Source: Arthrobacter sp. MAHUQ-56 (GTDB lineage Bacteria; Actinomycetota; Actinomycetes; Actinomycetales; Micrococcaceae). From it: DNA of 64,000 bases. The notes under the pieces are model-generated. The model had not been told where the DNA came from. It searched no databases and worked only from the letters and a program-made list of their open reading frames with translations. Made by a program: the position numbers and the translations under genes. Below, piece by piece: positions 1 through 7,702 of this stretch. Location of the stretch: NCBI RefSeq assembly GCF_019710585.1, contig NZ_JAIFZQ010000016.1, positions 124,001 to 188,000 of the forward strand. The letters are read 5' to 3'. How positions within the stretch are numbered: position 1 is the first letter of the stretch; each line of letters begins with the position of its first letter.

Positions 1-55
1 AGAGCTTGGCTTAAGCAGCGTGAGGGTGCCCGGCAGCCCACTGAAAGGCGCTGTT

Positions 56-1081
56 ATGCCCCCTGCTGAATCGTCACCTGCCCCGGATTCGCCGGCATCT
101 GCGGCTCGCTCCACGGACCCCTCTCTGTCCACACGTCCGGCCGCGGCCAGGACGCCGGCGCCTGCGCCCTCCGTTCCGCCCATGCCCCGGGCTCCGGCCA
201 CACCCCAGGCTCCGCCCACGCCCCGGGCTCCGGCCACACCCCGGGCTCCGGCCACGTCTGCAGTTCTGCCCGAGCCGATGCCTTATTCCCGGATCGTCTC
301 GCAATTGCGTTCTGCCGGCTGTGTCTTCGCCGAGGAGGAAGCCAGGCTCCTGCTGGCTGAAGCTCCTGGGCCTGCGCAACTCGCGGAAAATGTCCGGCGC
401 CGGATCGGCGGCGTCCCGCTCGAATACATCCTGGGCTGGGCGGAATTCGCAGGCCGGAGGATCGTGGTTGAGGCAGGAGTGTTCGTGCCGCGGCGGCGGA
501 CCGGACTGCTGGTCCATGAAGCCGTGGCCCTGCTGACAGCGGAAGCCGGCCCCTCAGCCCCGATTGTTGTGGACCTTTGCTGTGGATCCGGGGCAGTGGG
601 AGCCGCAATCCTGTGCAGGTTGCCGCGAGCAGAACTGCACGCCGCCGACATTGACCCCGCCGCCGTTGCCTGCGCGCGACGGAATGTTGAGCCGCTGGGA
701 GGACAAGTACACGAGGGCGACCTGTTCAAGGCCCTCCCGCCAGGACTGCGCGGACGAGTCCAGTTAGTGGCCGTCAACGCTCCCTACGTGCCGACTGAGG
801 CCATCCGGACCATGCCACCGGAGGCGCGCCTGTACGAGCCTGCTCTCTCGCTGGACGGCGGCCCGGACGGCCTGGACTTCCATCGGCGGCTTGCTGCCGA
901 GGCTACCGAATGGCTCGCACCTGGAGGGCGTCTGCTCATCGAAACGAGCGAGCGCCAGGCTGCCGGGACCGCCGCAATCCTGGTGGCAGAAGGGTTTGGT
1001 GTAAGGACGGTCCGATCAGAGGAACTTGACGGAACCGCGGTTGTCGGAACGGTCGCTGGGCCTGCCGCAACTTGCCTGTAG
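56..1081 (+). CDS. PrmC-related protein-(glutamine-N5) methyltransferase, unknown substrate
   Basis: Class I SAM-dependent methyltransferase of the HemK/PrmC-related group. The SAM-binding motif VVDLCCGSG lies in the middle of the protein, followed by NAPYVPT in place of the NPPY signature of true release-factor methyltransferases. The NAPY variant and the length of the core (about 267 residues from Met at base 278) fit the PrmC-like family whose substrate is unknown. The start at 56 has an AAAGG ribosome site seven bases upstream. It adds a Pro/Ala-rich N-terminal arm built on a PRAPAT repeat, which is absent from typical members. If base 278 is the true start, the arm is not translated; no ribosome site is seen there. 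Confidence 0.8.
   Translation: MPPAESSPAPDSPASAARSTDPSLSTRPAAARTPAPAPSVPPMPRAPATPQAPPTPRAPATPRAPATSAVLPEPMPYSRIVSQLRSAGCVFAEEEARLLLAEAPGPAQLAENVRRRIGGVPLEYILGWAEFAGRRIVVEAGVFVPRRRTGLLVHEAVALLTAEAGPSAPIVVDLCCGSGAVGAAILCRLPRAELHAADIDPAAVACARRNVEPLGGQVHEGDLFKALPPGLRGRVQLVAVNAPYVPTEAIRTMPPEARLYEPALSLDGGPDGLDFHRRLAAEATEWLAPGGRLLIETSERQAAGTAAILVAEGFGVRTVRSEELDGTAVVGTVAGPAATCL
181..255 (+). repeat. Imperfect 18-bp tandem repeat encoding PRAPAT units
   Basis: Four copies of a unit like CCCCGGGCTCCGGCCACA lie in frame within the 5' part of the methyltransferase gene. They encode the hexapeptide Pro-Arg-Ala-Pro-Ala-Thr with small variations. Such repeats can change copy number by slippage without breaking the frame. 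Confidence 0.75.
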
Positions 1082-1120
1082 AGGCAACGTGCGCTCCAGA
1101 TTCGGCCCAGGGGTTCCCCT

Positions 1121-1162
1121 GGTCAACTGCACGGGGTCAATTGCACGTGGTCAACTGCACGG
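1121..1162 (+). repeat. Three tandem copies of a 14-bp unit (GGTCAACTGCACGG)
   Basis: Three head-to-tail copies start at 1121, 1135 and 1149. The middle copy differs from the other two at two positions. The third copy contains the TGA stop (1151-1153, minus strand) of the neighbouring small membrane protein, so the repeat sets the C-terminus of that protein. The unit is not a known operator that I recognise. Confidence 0.8.
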
Positions 1163-1744
1163 AATGGTGTGGACGGCAGGCCAGACGGGGTCAACACCTC
1201 CGACAAGGCTCAGCACACCCGTGTCGCCGTCCCACCGCAGCGTATAGGAGCCGTCGGCTACTGGTTCATAGCCGTCATCCGTGGTCCAGGAGCTTGCCCG
1301 GGTTCCGATTCCGCCGAAGCCGACTCCGTACACTGTGCCGCCGCCGGCGAAGAGGAACGAATGCTCCCGCACCACCGCGCGGCAACCGTTCCCGCCAGGA
1401 GGCTCCAAGAGCCGGTAGCTGGCGCTCAGGTCGACAAACGCAGCGCCCATGCAGACGAGGACCACGCCACAGCTGAGGATGCTGCGCAGCAGACGAACAC
1501 GCGCCGCAATCGGAGGCGCAGCGGTGCGGCGGGCTGCTCGCCAAGACACCACGCGGAGCACCACCGAAACGGCCAGCATGATGCCACGGACAGCCCAGAA
1601 CGCCAACACGGTCCCGCCGATAACTAAAAGCAGCCCGCAAAGATGCGCAACGGCAGCCATGGCGGCAAGCGCCAGGCATGCGACCTCCAGCCGGCGCAGT
1701 ACGGGCGCGTATAAGGCGTCCTTAAGTATTCCCCCTGTCCCCAT
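1151..1744 (-). CDS. Hypothetical membrane protein
   Basis: I do not recognise a family. The 197-residue product has a short N-terminal basic stretch, then a long hydrophobic block of about 50 residues that could form two membrane helices. After a basic loop (WRAARR) comes a third hydrophobic segment (SCGVVLVCMGAAF). The last 80 residues look extracytoplasmic, rich in Gly and Ser with two cysteines. The Met at 1744 is preferred because the 26 codons before it look non-coding. The gene is convergent with the methyltransferase, and its stop falls inside a 14-bp tandem repeat. Confidence 0.5.
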   Translation of the reverse strand: MGTGGILKDALYAPVLRRLEVACLALAAMAAVAHLCGLLLVIGGTVLAFWAVRGIMLAVSVVLRVVSWRAARRTAAPPIAARVRLLRSILSCGVVLVCMGAAFVDLSASYRLLEPPGGNGCRAVVREHSFLFAGGGTVYGVGFGGIGTRASSWTTDDGYEPVADGSYTLRWDGDTGVLSLVGGVDPVWPAVHTIPCS

Positions 1745-2169
1745 GGGCTGTGAGTCTAGCCGTGCCGATTGCCCTCCGGCGCCACTGGGCCGGAACGTCG
1801 CTCGCGCCAGAGCTGGGCCCATTCCCGCCGAGAGTTGGACGAGGCGGTATCTGGCGGGACCTGGTTGCCACCGCTCAAGCCCGGTCTACACGGCCCCGTC
1901 CGAGCAAGCCGGCAAGGGCCGACGGGCAGTGAGGGCCGCCGGGCACTTTCCGAACGAAACGGCTGCCCTGAAATGCCCTACCTGGTCACCAGAACCCTTG
2001 ATCCCACCGGCGGCGGAAGTGGCACTCCGGGTAATGAGGTGGAAGCCTGCGCTAAACGCGTTCGCGATTATCTTCGCGGGCCGGTTCGAAAAAGCCACTC
2101 AATAATGAAAACCGGCCGGACTCCACACACCGTCTATCGGACAGTCCCAGCTTGTAAGCCTGGCCGTTC
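1745..2169. other. Intergenic region, no gene supported
   Basis: This 425-base stretch lies between two minus-strand genes. No reading frame shows convincing coding character. An inverted repeat with 8-bp arms (GGCCGGTT at 2079-2086 and AACCGGCC at 2110-2117, 23-base loop) could act as a weak terminator for the HNH gene. Nothing else stands out. Confidence 0.4.
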
Positions 2170-4059
2170 TCACTCCCGCTTGGTGGGCGGTGGCGGAGGT
2201 TTGAAGTAGTGGTTTTGTCGGGGTTTTCGTGCGGGATCGATGTGGGGCGGGGGAATGAAAGTTGGCGTGCCGTGCGTGTTGCTGATGCTCCACTGTTCTT
2301 TGTGGATGAGGTGATGGTGGTGGCTGCAGAGCAGGACGCCGTTGTTGGTACTGGTTGGTCCGCCTTGTGACCAGTAGGTGATGTGGTGGGCCTCGCACCA
2401 GGGTGCAGGAATAGTGCAGTTAGGGAACGCGCAGCCTTGGTCGCGCGCCGTGATGGCGAGGCGCTGGGCCGGGCTGAAGAGGCGGGCTTTTCGGCCGAGG
2501 TCGAGGATTTCGCCATGGGTGCCCAGGAGGGCGGGGATGATGTCTGCGTCGCATGCGATTTTGCGCAGGGTAGCGGCCGCGACCGGTCCGGTGAACACAA
2601 AGGATCCCGTCCCTGTCCCTGTCCGGGGCCCTGTCCCTGCGGCTGTCCCGGCAAGTGCCAGCCTGTCGACCTCTTGGCCTGTGTGCGGCCACGGACGGGA
2701 CATGGTCCGCGATATCCCGCCCGCATCGGCACCGGCATCGGCACCGGCGCTGGTGGCTGCTGTGCTGCGAGCATCGGGAAAGAGGTCCTGGTAGTCGATG
2801 GTGGCGATGATTTGGGGCCGGTTGCCGCCGGTCGTCGGCAGGGTATTGGTGGCCAAGGCGGCTTTCACTGCGGTGACGATGCCGTCGAGTTGCTTCTGGG
2901 GGCGGGTGCGCCTGTCCAGGTCCATCCCGTCGGATTGTGGTGCTGGCCCGGGACTTGTTCCTGGATCTGCTTCCAGGTGCGTGCCAGTCTTCGCATCGCC
3001 CGGGCCTGGGTTACCGGGGACCGACGTGCGGGGGTTGGTGGCCGTGTTCATGACGGTCAACAGGTGTTCGTATTGATCGGTGGTGGCAAAGATCTCAAGG
3101 TGGTGCAGGCCGTGGCGGGGTTTGCGGATGAAGGCGCCCTGGGTGTGGCGGAGGGCTTCTTCGATGGGTTCGGTGCCGTCGGCATCGATGGTGTCCGCCC
3201 AGCGCTGCGCCAGGCGGGCGAGGAAATCGGGGTCGCTGGTGGCGGCCTCGGCAGTGAGATGCTGTTCGACCCGGTCCAGGACCTCCGGAGAGGCGTGGTG
3301 CTGGAGCCGGTCCAGGGTGGCGGTGATGATCGTCGCGGAGTGTGAGGACACAGCCGGGGCTTCCGCCCTTAGGCTTGCCGGGCCGCCGTCATGTGGACCC
3401 AGCTCCGTCGCGGGGGCAAGTGCGGCGGCGAGGTGTTCGCGGACGGGTGGTGTTGGTTCACCAGTGAGGGCAGCGCCGGCCAGGGTGTGGTGCGCGAGGG
3501 TGAGGCGGCGGCGGGCTTCCCGGATGGGGATCCGAAGGCAGACCCGAAGGAACTCGGCGGTGTTCCTGCAACCGTCGTCGGCGGGCGAGGTCAGGGCCGG
3601 GCGGCTCGAACCGCTGGGCCAGCTGATGTCCGTTTCGTTGACGGCGTGGGTGCCGTTCAAGGTTTCCACGCCCTTGGTGTCCCAGCCGCTCATGCCGTGA
3701 CGCCTGCGTCCGGCTGTGGCGGCCTCGGCGATAGCCTGCCCGCGGGTCCGGTCCACGGTGCCGGCCGCGGCAATCTGCAAGCACTCCACGCTCCGTGCGA
3801 GCTCTTCCACATGGGCAGCGTATTGGGCTGCCCCAACGTAGCTGGCCCCTGCCAGAAAGCTGGGAGCGGCGAGGGCGGCCGCCGCGAGCTGCGCACGCAG
3901 GCCATCCAGCTGAGCAGCGGCCGCGCTGTCTTGTACCGCGCTGTCTCTCGCCGCACTGTCTTTCGCCGCGCCGCCGGGGACGGCCTGAAGGCGGGGGAGC
4001 CGCGGCGGCCGGGCGCCGACGTCGTACGCCTCCTCGAGCTGTTCCCCAATAGCCTCCAT
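2170..4059 (-). CDS. DUF222 / HNH endonuclease domain protein (13E12 repeat family)
   Basis: Large actinobacterial protein with an N-terminal and central DUF222 region and a C-terminal HNH nuclease fold. The HNH part reads CAFPNC, then WCEAHHITYW, then NNGVLLCSHHHHLIH, which supplies the two zinc-cysteine motifs and the catalytic histidines. These genes occur in many copies in actinobacterial chromosomes and their role is not settled. The Met at 4059 (MEAIGEQL) is chosen over an upstream Met at 4149, because the extra 30 residues look atypical. A middle linker rich in Gly, Ala and Thr (near TAAGTGPRTG) is low-complexity. A second, truncated member lies at the right end of the window in the same orientation. 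Confidence 0.85.
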   Translation of the reverse strand: MEAIGEQLEEAYDVGARPPRLPRLQAVPGGAAKDSAARDSAVQDSAAAAQLDGLRAQLAAAALAAPSFLAGASYVGAAQYAAHVEELARSVECLQIAAAGTVDRTRGQAIAEAATAGRRRHGMSGWDTKGVETLNGTHAVNETDISWPSGSSRPALTSPADDGCRNTAEFLRVCLRIPIREARRRLTLAHHTLAGAALTGEPTPPVREHLAAALAPATELGPHDGGPASLRAEAPAVSSHSATIITATLDRLQHHASPEVLDRVEQHLTAEAATSDPDFLARLAQRWADTIDADGTEPIEEALRHTQGAFIRKPRHGLHHLEIFATTDQYEHLLTVMNTATNPRTSVPGNPGPGDAKTGTHLEADPGTSPGPAPQSDGMDLDRRTRPQKQLDGIVTAVKAALATNTLPTTGGNRPQIIATIDYQDLFPDARSTAATSAGADAGADAGGISRTMSRPWPHTGQEVDRLALAGTAAGTGPRTGTGTGSFVFTGPVAAATLRKIACDADIIPALLGTHGEILDLGRKARLFSPAQRLAITARDQGCAFPNCTIPAPWCEAHHITYWSQGGPTSTNNGVLLCSHHHHLIHKEQWSISNTHGTPTFIPPPHIDPARKPRQNHYFKPPPPPTKRE

Positions 4060-4173
4060 AGCCCAACTCTGCCGGCCACCACTGACATTGAGGACCCACG
4101 AAAGCCCGTATGTGGAAAACCCGCACCCGCGCGGTGCTGCGTCCCTCAAGTGCTGCAGCTGCCCCTTAAATAC

Positions 4174-4213
4174 TGCTGGCCGCCGCGTCCCCCAAGGATC
4201 GCGGCGGCCAGCA
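4174..4213 (-). terminator. GC-rich hairpin downstream of the YtxH-like gene
   Basis: A perfect 14-bp stem (TGCTGGCCGCCGCG with its complement) closes a 12-base loop. It lies 82 bases past the stop of the minus-strand YtxH-like gene. There is no clear T-run after it, so it is a hairpin terminator of the actinobacterial type or a structured spacer. Confidence 0.5.
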
Positions 4214-4295
4214 AGGTATCAAGTTGTAACACACGGCCCGCACCAGCCTGTTGTCACAGACAGGGCAGGCGTCATATTCAGCACTGCGGCGGTAA

Positions 4296-4706
4296 TCAGG
4301 TCTTGCTGGTCCCGTCTGCGGTACCCAGGTTGGTGGTTTCCGGGTGGGTGCTGTGCGCGGGGATGTGGTCCTCGCCCAGCTCGCCCGTCCCGGCTGCTCC
4401 GCCTGTCCCGGCCCCAGCGCCGGTGGGACCGGAGGTGTTCCCCGTGCCGGTCGAGCCGTCGCGGTGAATTGCGGAGCCGATGACAGTGCCTGCCCTGCGC
4501 GCCGCCTCGCCCAGCTGGTCCGCAACCTCGGGCGCCTTTTCCTTGATGGTCCCCGTGGCCACAGCCACCTTGTCCTGGACGGGCTTGCTGTCCCAAATGC
4601 TGGCGGCGCGGGCCTTCAGCTTGTCATATGCGGCACGGCCGGACCGTGAGCCCAGGACGTAGCCAGCGGCGATGCCAACACCCAAAAGAAGCTTGTTTTT
4701 CATCAT
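4296..4706 (-). CDS. YtxH-like small stress/envelope protein
   Basis: The 136-residue product begins with a hydrophobic segment (LLLGVGIAAGYVLGSRSGR), the Gly-rich hairpin typical of YtxH-like proteins. An amphipathic Ala/Lys/Glu helix follows (residues about 25-75). The tail is low-complexity Gly, Thr and Ala. An AGGAG ribosome site lies three bases before the first ATG and six before the second (4703), so the second Met may be the real start. The protein is probably membrane-attached with a cytoplasmic coiled region. Its function is unknown in this family. The GlsB-like gene next to it suggests an envelope-stress setting. Confidence 0.6.
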   Translation of the reverse strand: MMKNKLLLGVGIAAGYVLGSRSGRAAYDKLKARAASIWDSKPVQDKVAVATGTIKEKAPEVADQLGEAARRAGTVIGSAIHRDGSTGTGNTSGPTGAGAGTGGAAGTGELGEDHIPAHSTHPETTNLGTADGTSKT

Positions 4707-4772
4707 GAACTCCTGCTCCGTGAGAAGGTTGTCAGTTTTGGCCGGGACGCTTGGCGCCTAGCCGGAGAAATG

Positions 4773-4811
4773 AAAACCGGCCTGGGGGATGTGTGCCCCC
4801 CAAGCCGGTTT
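4773..4811 (-). terminator. Intrinsic terminator of the GlsB-like gene
   Basis: The arms AAACCGGCCTGGGGG and CCCCCCAAGCCGGTTT form a strong stem around a seven-base loop. On the minus strand it is followed by TTTTCATTT, a good U-run. It lies 20 bases after the stop of the minus-strand GlsB-like gene. Confidence 0.75.
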
Positions 4812-4830
4812 CCTGGCACTGCCCGGGCAG

Positions 4831-5097
4831 TTATCCGCGGACGCTGCGCTTGGTGACCATGCCATAGATGGCGAGCACGATCAGCGAGCCGACGATCGCC
4901 AGCAGCCAGGTCTGGATCGAGAAGAACTCCTGCAGTCCGCTGCCGAAGATCATTCCACCCAGCCAGCCGCCGAGGATGGCACCAACAACGCCCAGGATCA
5001 GGGTGATGAACCAGCCGCCACCCTGCCTGCCCGGGAGGATCGCCTTAGCGATCGCACCGGCAATAAGTCCGAGAATCAGAAATGCAATAAATCCCAT
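4831..5097 (-). CDS. GlsB/YeaQ/YmgE family stress-response membrane protein
   Basis: An 88-residue, almost wholly hydrophobic protein with three predicted membrane helices: FIAFLILGLIAGAIAKAILP, then WFITLILGVVGAILGGWLGG, then TWLLAIVGSLIVLAIYG. The conserved small-residue pattern GLIAGAIAK and the GGW-GG motif are those of the GlsB/YeaQ family (transglycosylase-associated protein), which is induced by stress in several bacteria; its biochemical activity is unknown. A 20-bp palindrome (5164-5183) upstream may be a promoter operator shared with two other genes in the window. A good terminator follows the gene. Confidence 0.9.
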   Translation of the reverse strand: MGFIAFLILGLIAGAIAKAILPGRQGGGWFITLILGVVGAILGGWLGGMIFGSGLQEFFSIQTWLLAIVGSLIVLAIYGMVTKRSVRG

Positions 5098-5163
5098 TTT
5101 TTTGCTCTCTTCCTAGGTAAAGGAGGCCCCCATGTTCCGGAGGCACTTCGTCCTTCTGGCTCA

Positions 5164-5183
5164 ATAGTAATCATGCTTACTAT
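5164..5183 (-). promoter_or_regulatory. Palindrome with GCATGC-type core upstream of the GlsB-like gene
   Basis: The sequence ATAGTAATCATGCTTACTAT is an inverted repeat with one mismatched pair. Its core resembles AAGCATGCTT, found at 23121 and 61704, each time in front of a small or membrane-related gene. No regulator is assigned. Confidence 0.45.
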
Positions 5184-5230
5184 CTATTTGCCAACCCCGC
5201 GTCAGGAAAAAAGCCCAGTTCAAGCATGCC

Positions 5231-6064
5231 TCAGTGGCCCGTATGGTCCGAATCATTGCCCGCCCCGGGGCCTTCGTCGAGGACCGCAAGTTCCGCGAGA
5301 TCCTGCCGATCCAGGGCGAAATCGAACACGTCCAGGTTCTCCCTCATGCGCTCGGGAGAAGCACTCTTGGGAATCGTTACCAATCCGTTTTGTATATGCC
5401 ACCGCAGGACCAGTTGTCCCGGTGTTTTGCCGTGTTTTTCCGCCAGCTGGGAAAGAATTGGAGCGCTGAGCAGGCCCGCGCCGGAGCCACCCAGGGGGCT
5501 GTAGGACTCCGTGACAATTCCATGCTTCGCGTGGAATTCGCGTTCCGCCTCCCGGGTGATCGCCGGGCTTAGCTGGATCTGGTTAACCGCAGGCACCACG
5601 TCCGTCTCTGCCATCAGCCGCTCCAGGTGGGCGGGCTTGAAGTTGGACACCCCAATCGACCGGGCTTTCCCCTCCGCCTGGAGCCGCTCGAACGTCTGCC
5701 ACGTGGAGATGTACTGGTCCCGGCCAGGAAGCGGCCAGTGGATCAGCAGCAGGTCCACGTAGTCCAGCCCCAAGCGCTCCAGGGACCCCTCCAGGCCGGC
5801 AACGGCACGGTCGTGGCCCTGGAATTCACCATCCAGCTTGGTGGTGACGAAGAGTTCGCTGCGGTCCAGGCCGCTGGCCCGGATGCCGTTGCCCACGCCG
5901 CGCTCGTTGCCGTACTTCACGGCGGTATCGATGTGCCGGTACCCGGCTTCCAGGGCTTGTACGACGGCGGTCGCCACCTGGTCGTCGTCCAGCGGCCAGG
6001 TGCCAAGGCCCAGTTGGGGGATGCTGTGGCCGTCATTGAGTTCGATGAGCGGTGCAAGTGTCAT
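5231..6064 (-). CDS. Aldo/keto reductase (2,5-diketo-D-gluconate reductase type)
   Basis: A 277-residue NADPH-dependent aldo/keto reductase. The catalytic tetrad is visible: Asp in IDTAVKYGNE, the Tyr of the same motif, Lys in TTKL and His in IHWPLP. The C-terminal cofactor-binding segment contains IPKSASPERM. Length and motifs fit the AKR5 group, which reduces small aldehydes and keto-sugars. The start MTLAPLIELNDG (6064) aligns with family starts; an upstream Met would add 12 atypical residues. It follows the acyl-CoA ligase by 38 bases on the same strand, so they may be cotranscribed. The physiological substrate cannot be told from sequence. Confidence 0.85.
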   Translation of the reverse strand: MTLAPLIELNDGHSIPQLGLGTWPLDDDQVATAVVQALEAGYRHIDTAVKYGNERGVGNGIRASGLDRSELFVTTKLDGEFQGHDRAVAGLEGSLERLGLDYVDLLLIHWPLPGRDQYISTWQTFERLQAEGKARSIGVSNFKPAHLERLMAETDVVPAVNQIQLSPAITREAEREFHAKHGIVTESYSPLGGSGAGLLSAPILSQLAEKHGKTPGQLVLRWHIQNGLVTIPKSASPERMRENLDVFDFALDRQDLAELAVLDEGPGAGNDSDHTGH

Positions 6065-6102
6065 GCGAACAGTCTTGCGGGCCGGTGCACCCGGGTCCAC
6101 CC

Positions 6103-7665
6103 CTAGCTGCCGCTGGAATCCTCAGCCAGTTTCCGTTTGAGGATTTTTCCGCTCGGGCCCAGCGGGAGTTCGGAGACAAGCCTGACCACCCGCGGGTACT
6201 TGTATGCCGCGAGCTGGGCGCTCGCAAAGTCAATCAGGCCCGCTTCGGAGACGGTGGCCCCGGCATCCAGCACAATGGCCGCCGCGATCTCCTGGCCGTG
6301 CACGTCATGCGGTATCCCGTAGACGGCGGCGCTGACCACCTGCGGGTGGGTGAGCAGGACCTCCTCCACCTCCCGGGGATACACGTTGAATCCATTCCGG
6401 ATGATCATGTCCTTCTTGCGGTCGACGATGGTGAGGTAGCCGTCGTCGTCCTTTGTCCCAAGGTCCCCGCTGCGGAACCAGCCGTCCACCACCGCCTCGG
6501 CCGTAGCCTCTGGCCGGTTGAGGTAGCCCTTCATCAGCAGGTGTCCGCGGATGACGAGTTCGCCAAGCTCCCCGTTGGGCAGCAGTTCGATGCGCTCCAC
6601 CACCTCGGGCCGGGCAATTTCGATATCTACGCCCCAGATCGGTACGCCGATGGTTCCAGGCCGGGGTGGCGTGCCGACATGGTTGAAGGCTGCAACGGGC
6701 GAGGTTTCGGTCAGCCCGTAGCCCTCGTGGATCTCCACGCCGAAAACGTCCCGGAACTTGTCCATCACAGCCAGCGGAAGGGACGCTCCGCCGGAGATGC
6801 CGTACCGCAGGGCGGCAGGCCGGTCGGGCAACGTCTTGGCTGCCTCCAGCAGTGCCACGTACATGGTGGGAACCCCCAGGAAGACGTTGACATCGTGCCG
6901 GGCCAGCAGCTTCAGGGCATCCTCCCCGTTGAAGCGCGGCATCAGCACGATGGTGGCGCCAGCCCGCAGCCCGGTGTTGAGAACCACTGTCTGGCCGAAG
7001 GTGTGGAAGAGCGGCAGGCCGCCGAACAGGACGTCACCGGGCCGGAAGTCCATCACGCTGGTCAGCAGCACCGATGTCTGTTCCACGAGGGCGAAATGTG
7101 TGCCCAGCGCGCCTTTCGGTTTACCCGTCGTGCCCGAGGTGTAGAGGATCGTTGCGGTGTCCGAGGGGCGGCACGGCTCGTATGTGCGGATCGGCTCGGC
7201 GCCGGCAGCTTCCGCCTCGAGCCGGGGGAACCCGCTGTCGTCCGGAGCCATCACTGTCAGCACGCCGACTCCGCTGGCTTCCGCGCCTGCGGCTCCTTCC
7301 GGGAGCAGCGGAGCGGCGCATACCAGCAGCCGGGCGCCGCTGTCCTGGAGGACGTACTCGATTTCACGGGCCTTGAGCAGGGCGTGTACCGGAACCACGA
7401 TGGCACCGAGGGACAGGATGGCGTAGTAGACCCGGGCGAAGTCCGGAACGTTGGGAATCAGGACGGCGACGGCGTCGCCCGGGCCGATGTCACGCGCACG
7501 CAGCGCTCCCGCGTAGGCGCGGGTCTGGCGCCACAGGTCCCCGTAGCTGACCTCGTCCCCGCCGACCACGAGGGCGATGCTGTCCGGCGTCCTGCGGGCG
7601 GATTCAGCCAGGATGGCGGCCACGGAAATCGTTGCGAATCCCTCGGCGGAGTTGTTGTTGGTCAT
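6103..7665 (-). CDS. AMP-dependent acyl-CoA ligase (long-chain fatty-acid-CoA ligase type)
   Basis: A 520-residue ANL-superfamily enzyme that activates a carboxylic acid as acyl-AMP and transfers it to CoA. Motifs in order: the P-loop TSGTTGKPKG (near residue 165), GYGLTETSP, SGDLGTKDDDGYLTIVDRKKD with the hinge, and the C-terminal catalytic Lys in PSGKILKRKL. The start MTNNNSAEGF (7665) is chosen because upstream sequence is non-coding. The acyl-CoA dehydrogenase lies 37 bases upstream on the same strand, so the pair could activate and dehydrogenate one acyl substrate. Chain length and substrate are not predictable. Confidence 0.9.
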   Translation of the reverse strand: MTNNNSAEGFATISVAAILAESARRTPDSIALVVGGDEVSYGDLWRQTRAYAGALRARDIGPGDAVAVLIPNVPDFARVYYAILSLGAIVVPVHALLKAREIEYVLQDSGARLLVCAAPLLPEGAAGAEASGVGVLTVMAPDDSGFPRLEAEAAGAEPIRTYEPCRPSDTATILYTSGTTGKPKGALGTHFALVEQTSVLLTSVMDFRPGDVLFGGLPLFHTFGQTVVLNTGLRAGATIVLMPRFNGEDALKLLARHDVNVFLGVPTMYVALLEAAKTLPDRPAALRYGISGGASLPLAVMDKFRDVFGVEIHEGYGLTETSPVAAFNHVGTPPRPGTIGVPIWGVDIEIARPEVVERIELLPNGELGELVIRGHLLMKGYLNRPEATAEAVVDGWFRSGDLGTKDDDGYLTIVDRKKDMIIRNGFNVYPREVEEVLLTHPQVVSAAVYGIPHDVHGQEIAAAIVLDAGATVSEAGLIDFASAQLAAYKYPRVVRLVSELPLGPSGKILKRKLAEDSSGS

Positions 7666-7702
7666 GGCCTGCTTCTTCGGTGGGAGGTGTTTTTTCGGGG
7701 GC

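Noticed and set aside
1121-1162. CRISPR array
   Set aside because: The 14-bp units are contiguous with no spacers and no cas genes are near.
1886-2098. A 70-residue open frame in the gap after the HNH gene
   Set aside because: No ribosome site, no family similarity, and atypical composition.
2170-4059. Mobile element (homing endonuclease or transposase)
   Set aside because: The HNH domain is of the chromosomal DUF222 type. No inverted repeats, target-site duplications or intron boundaries are seen.
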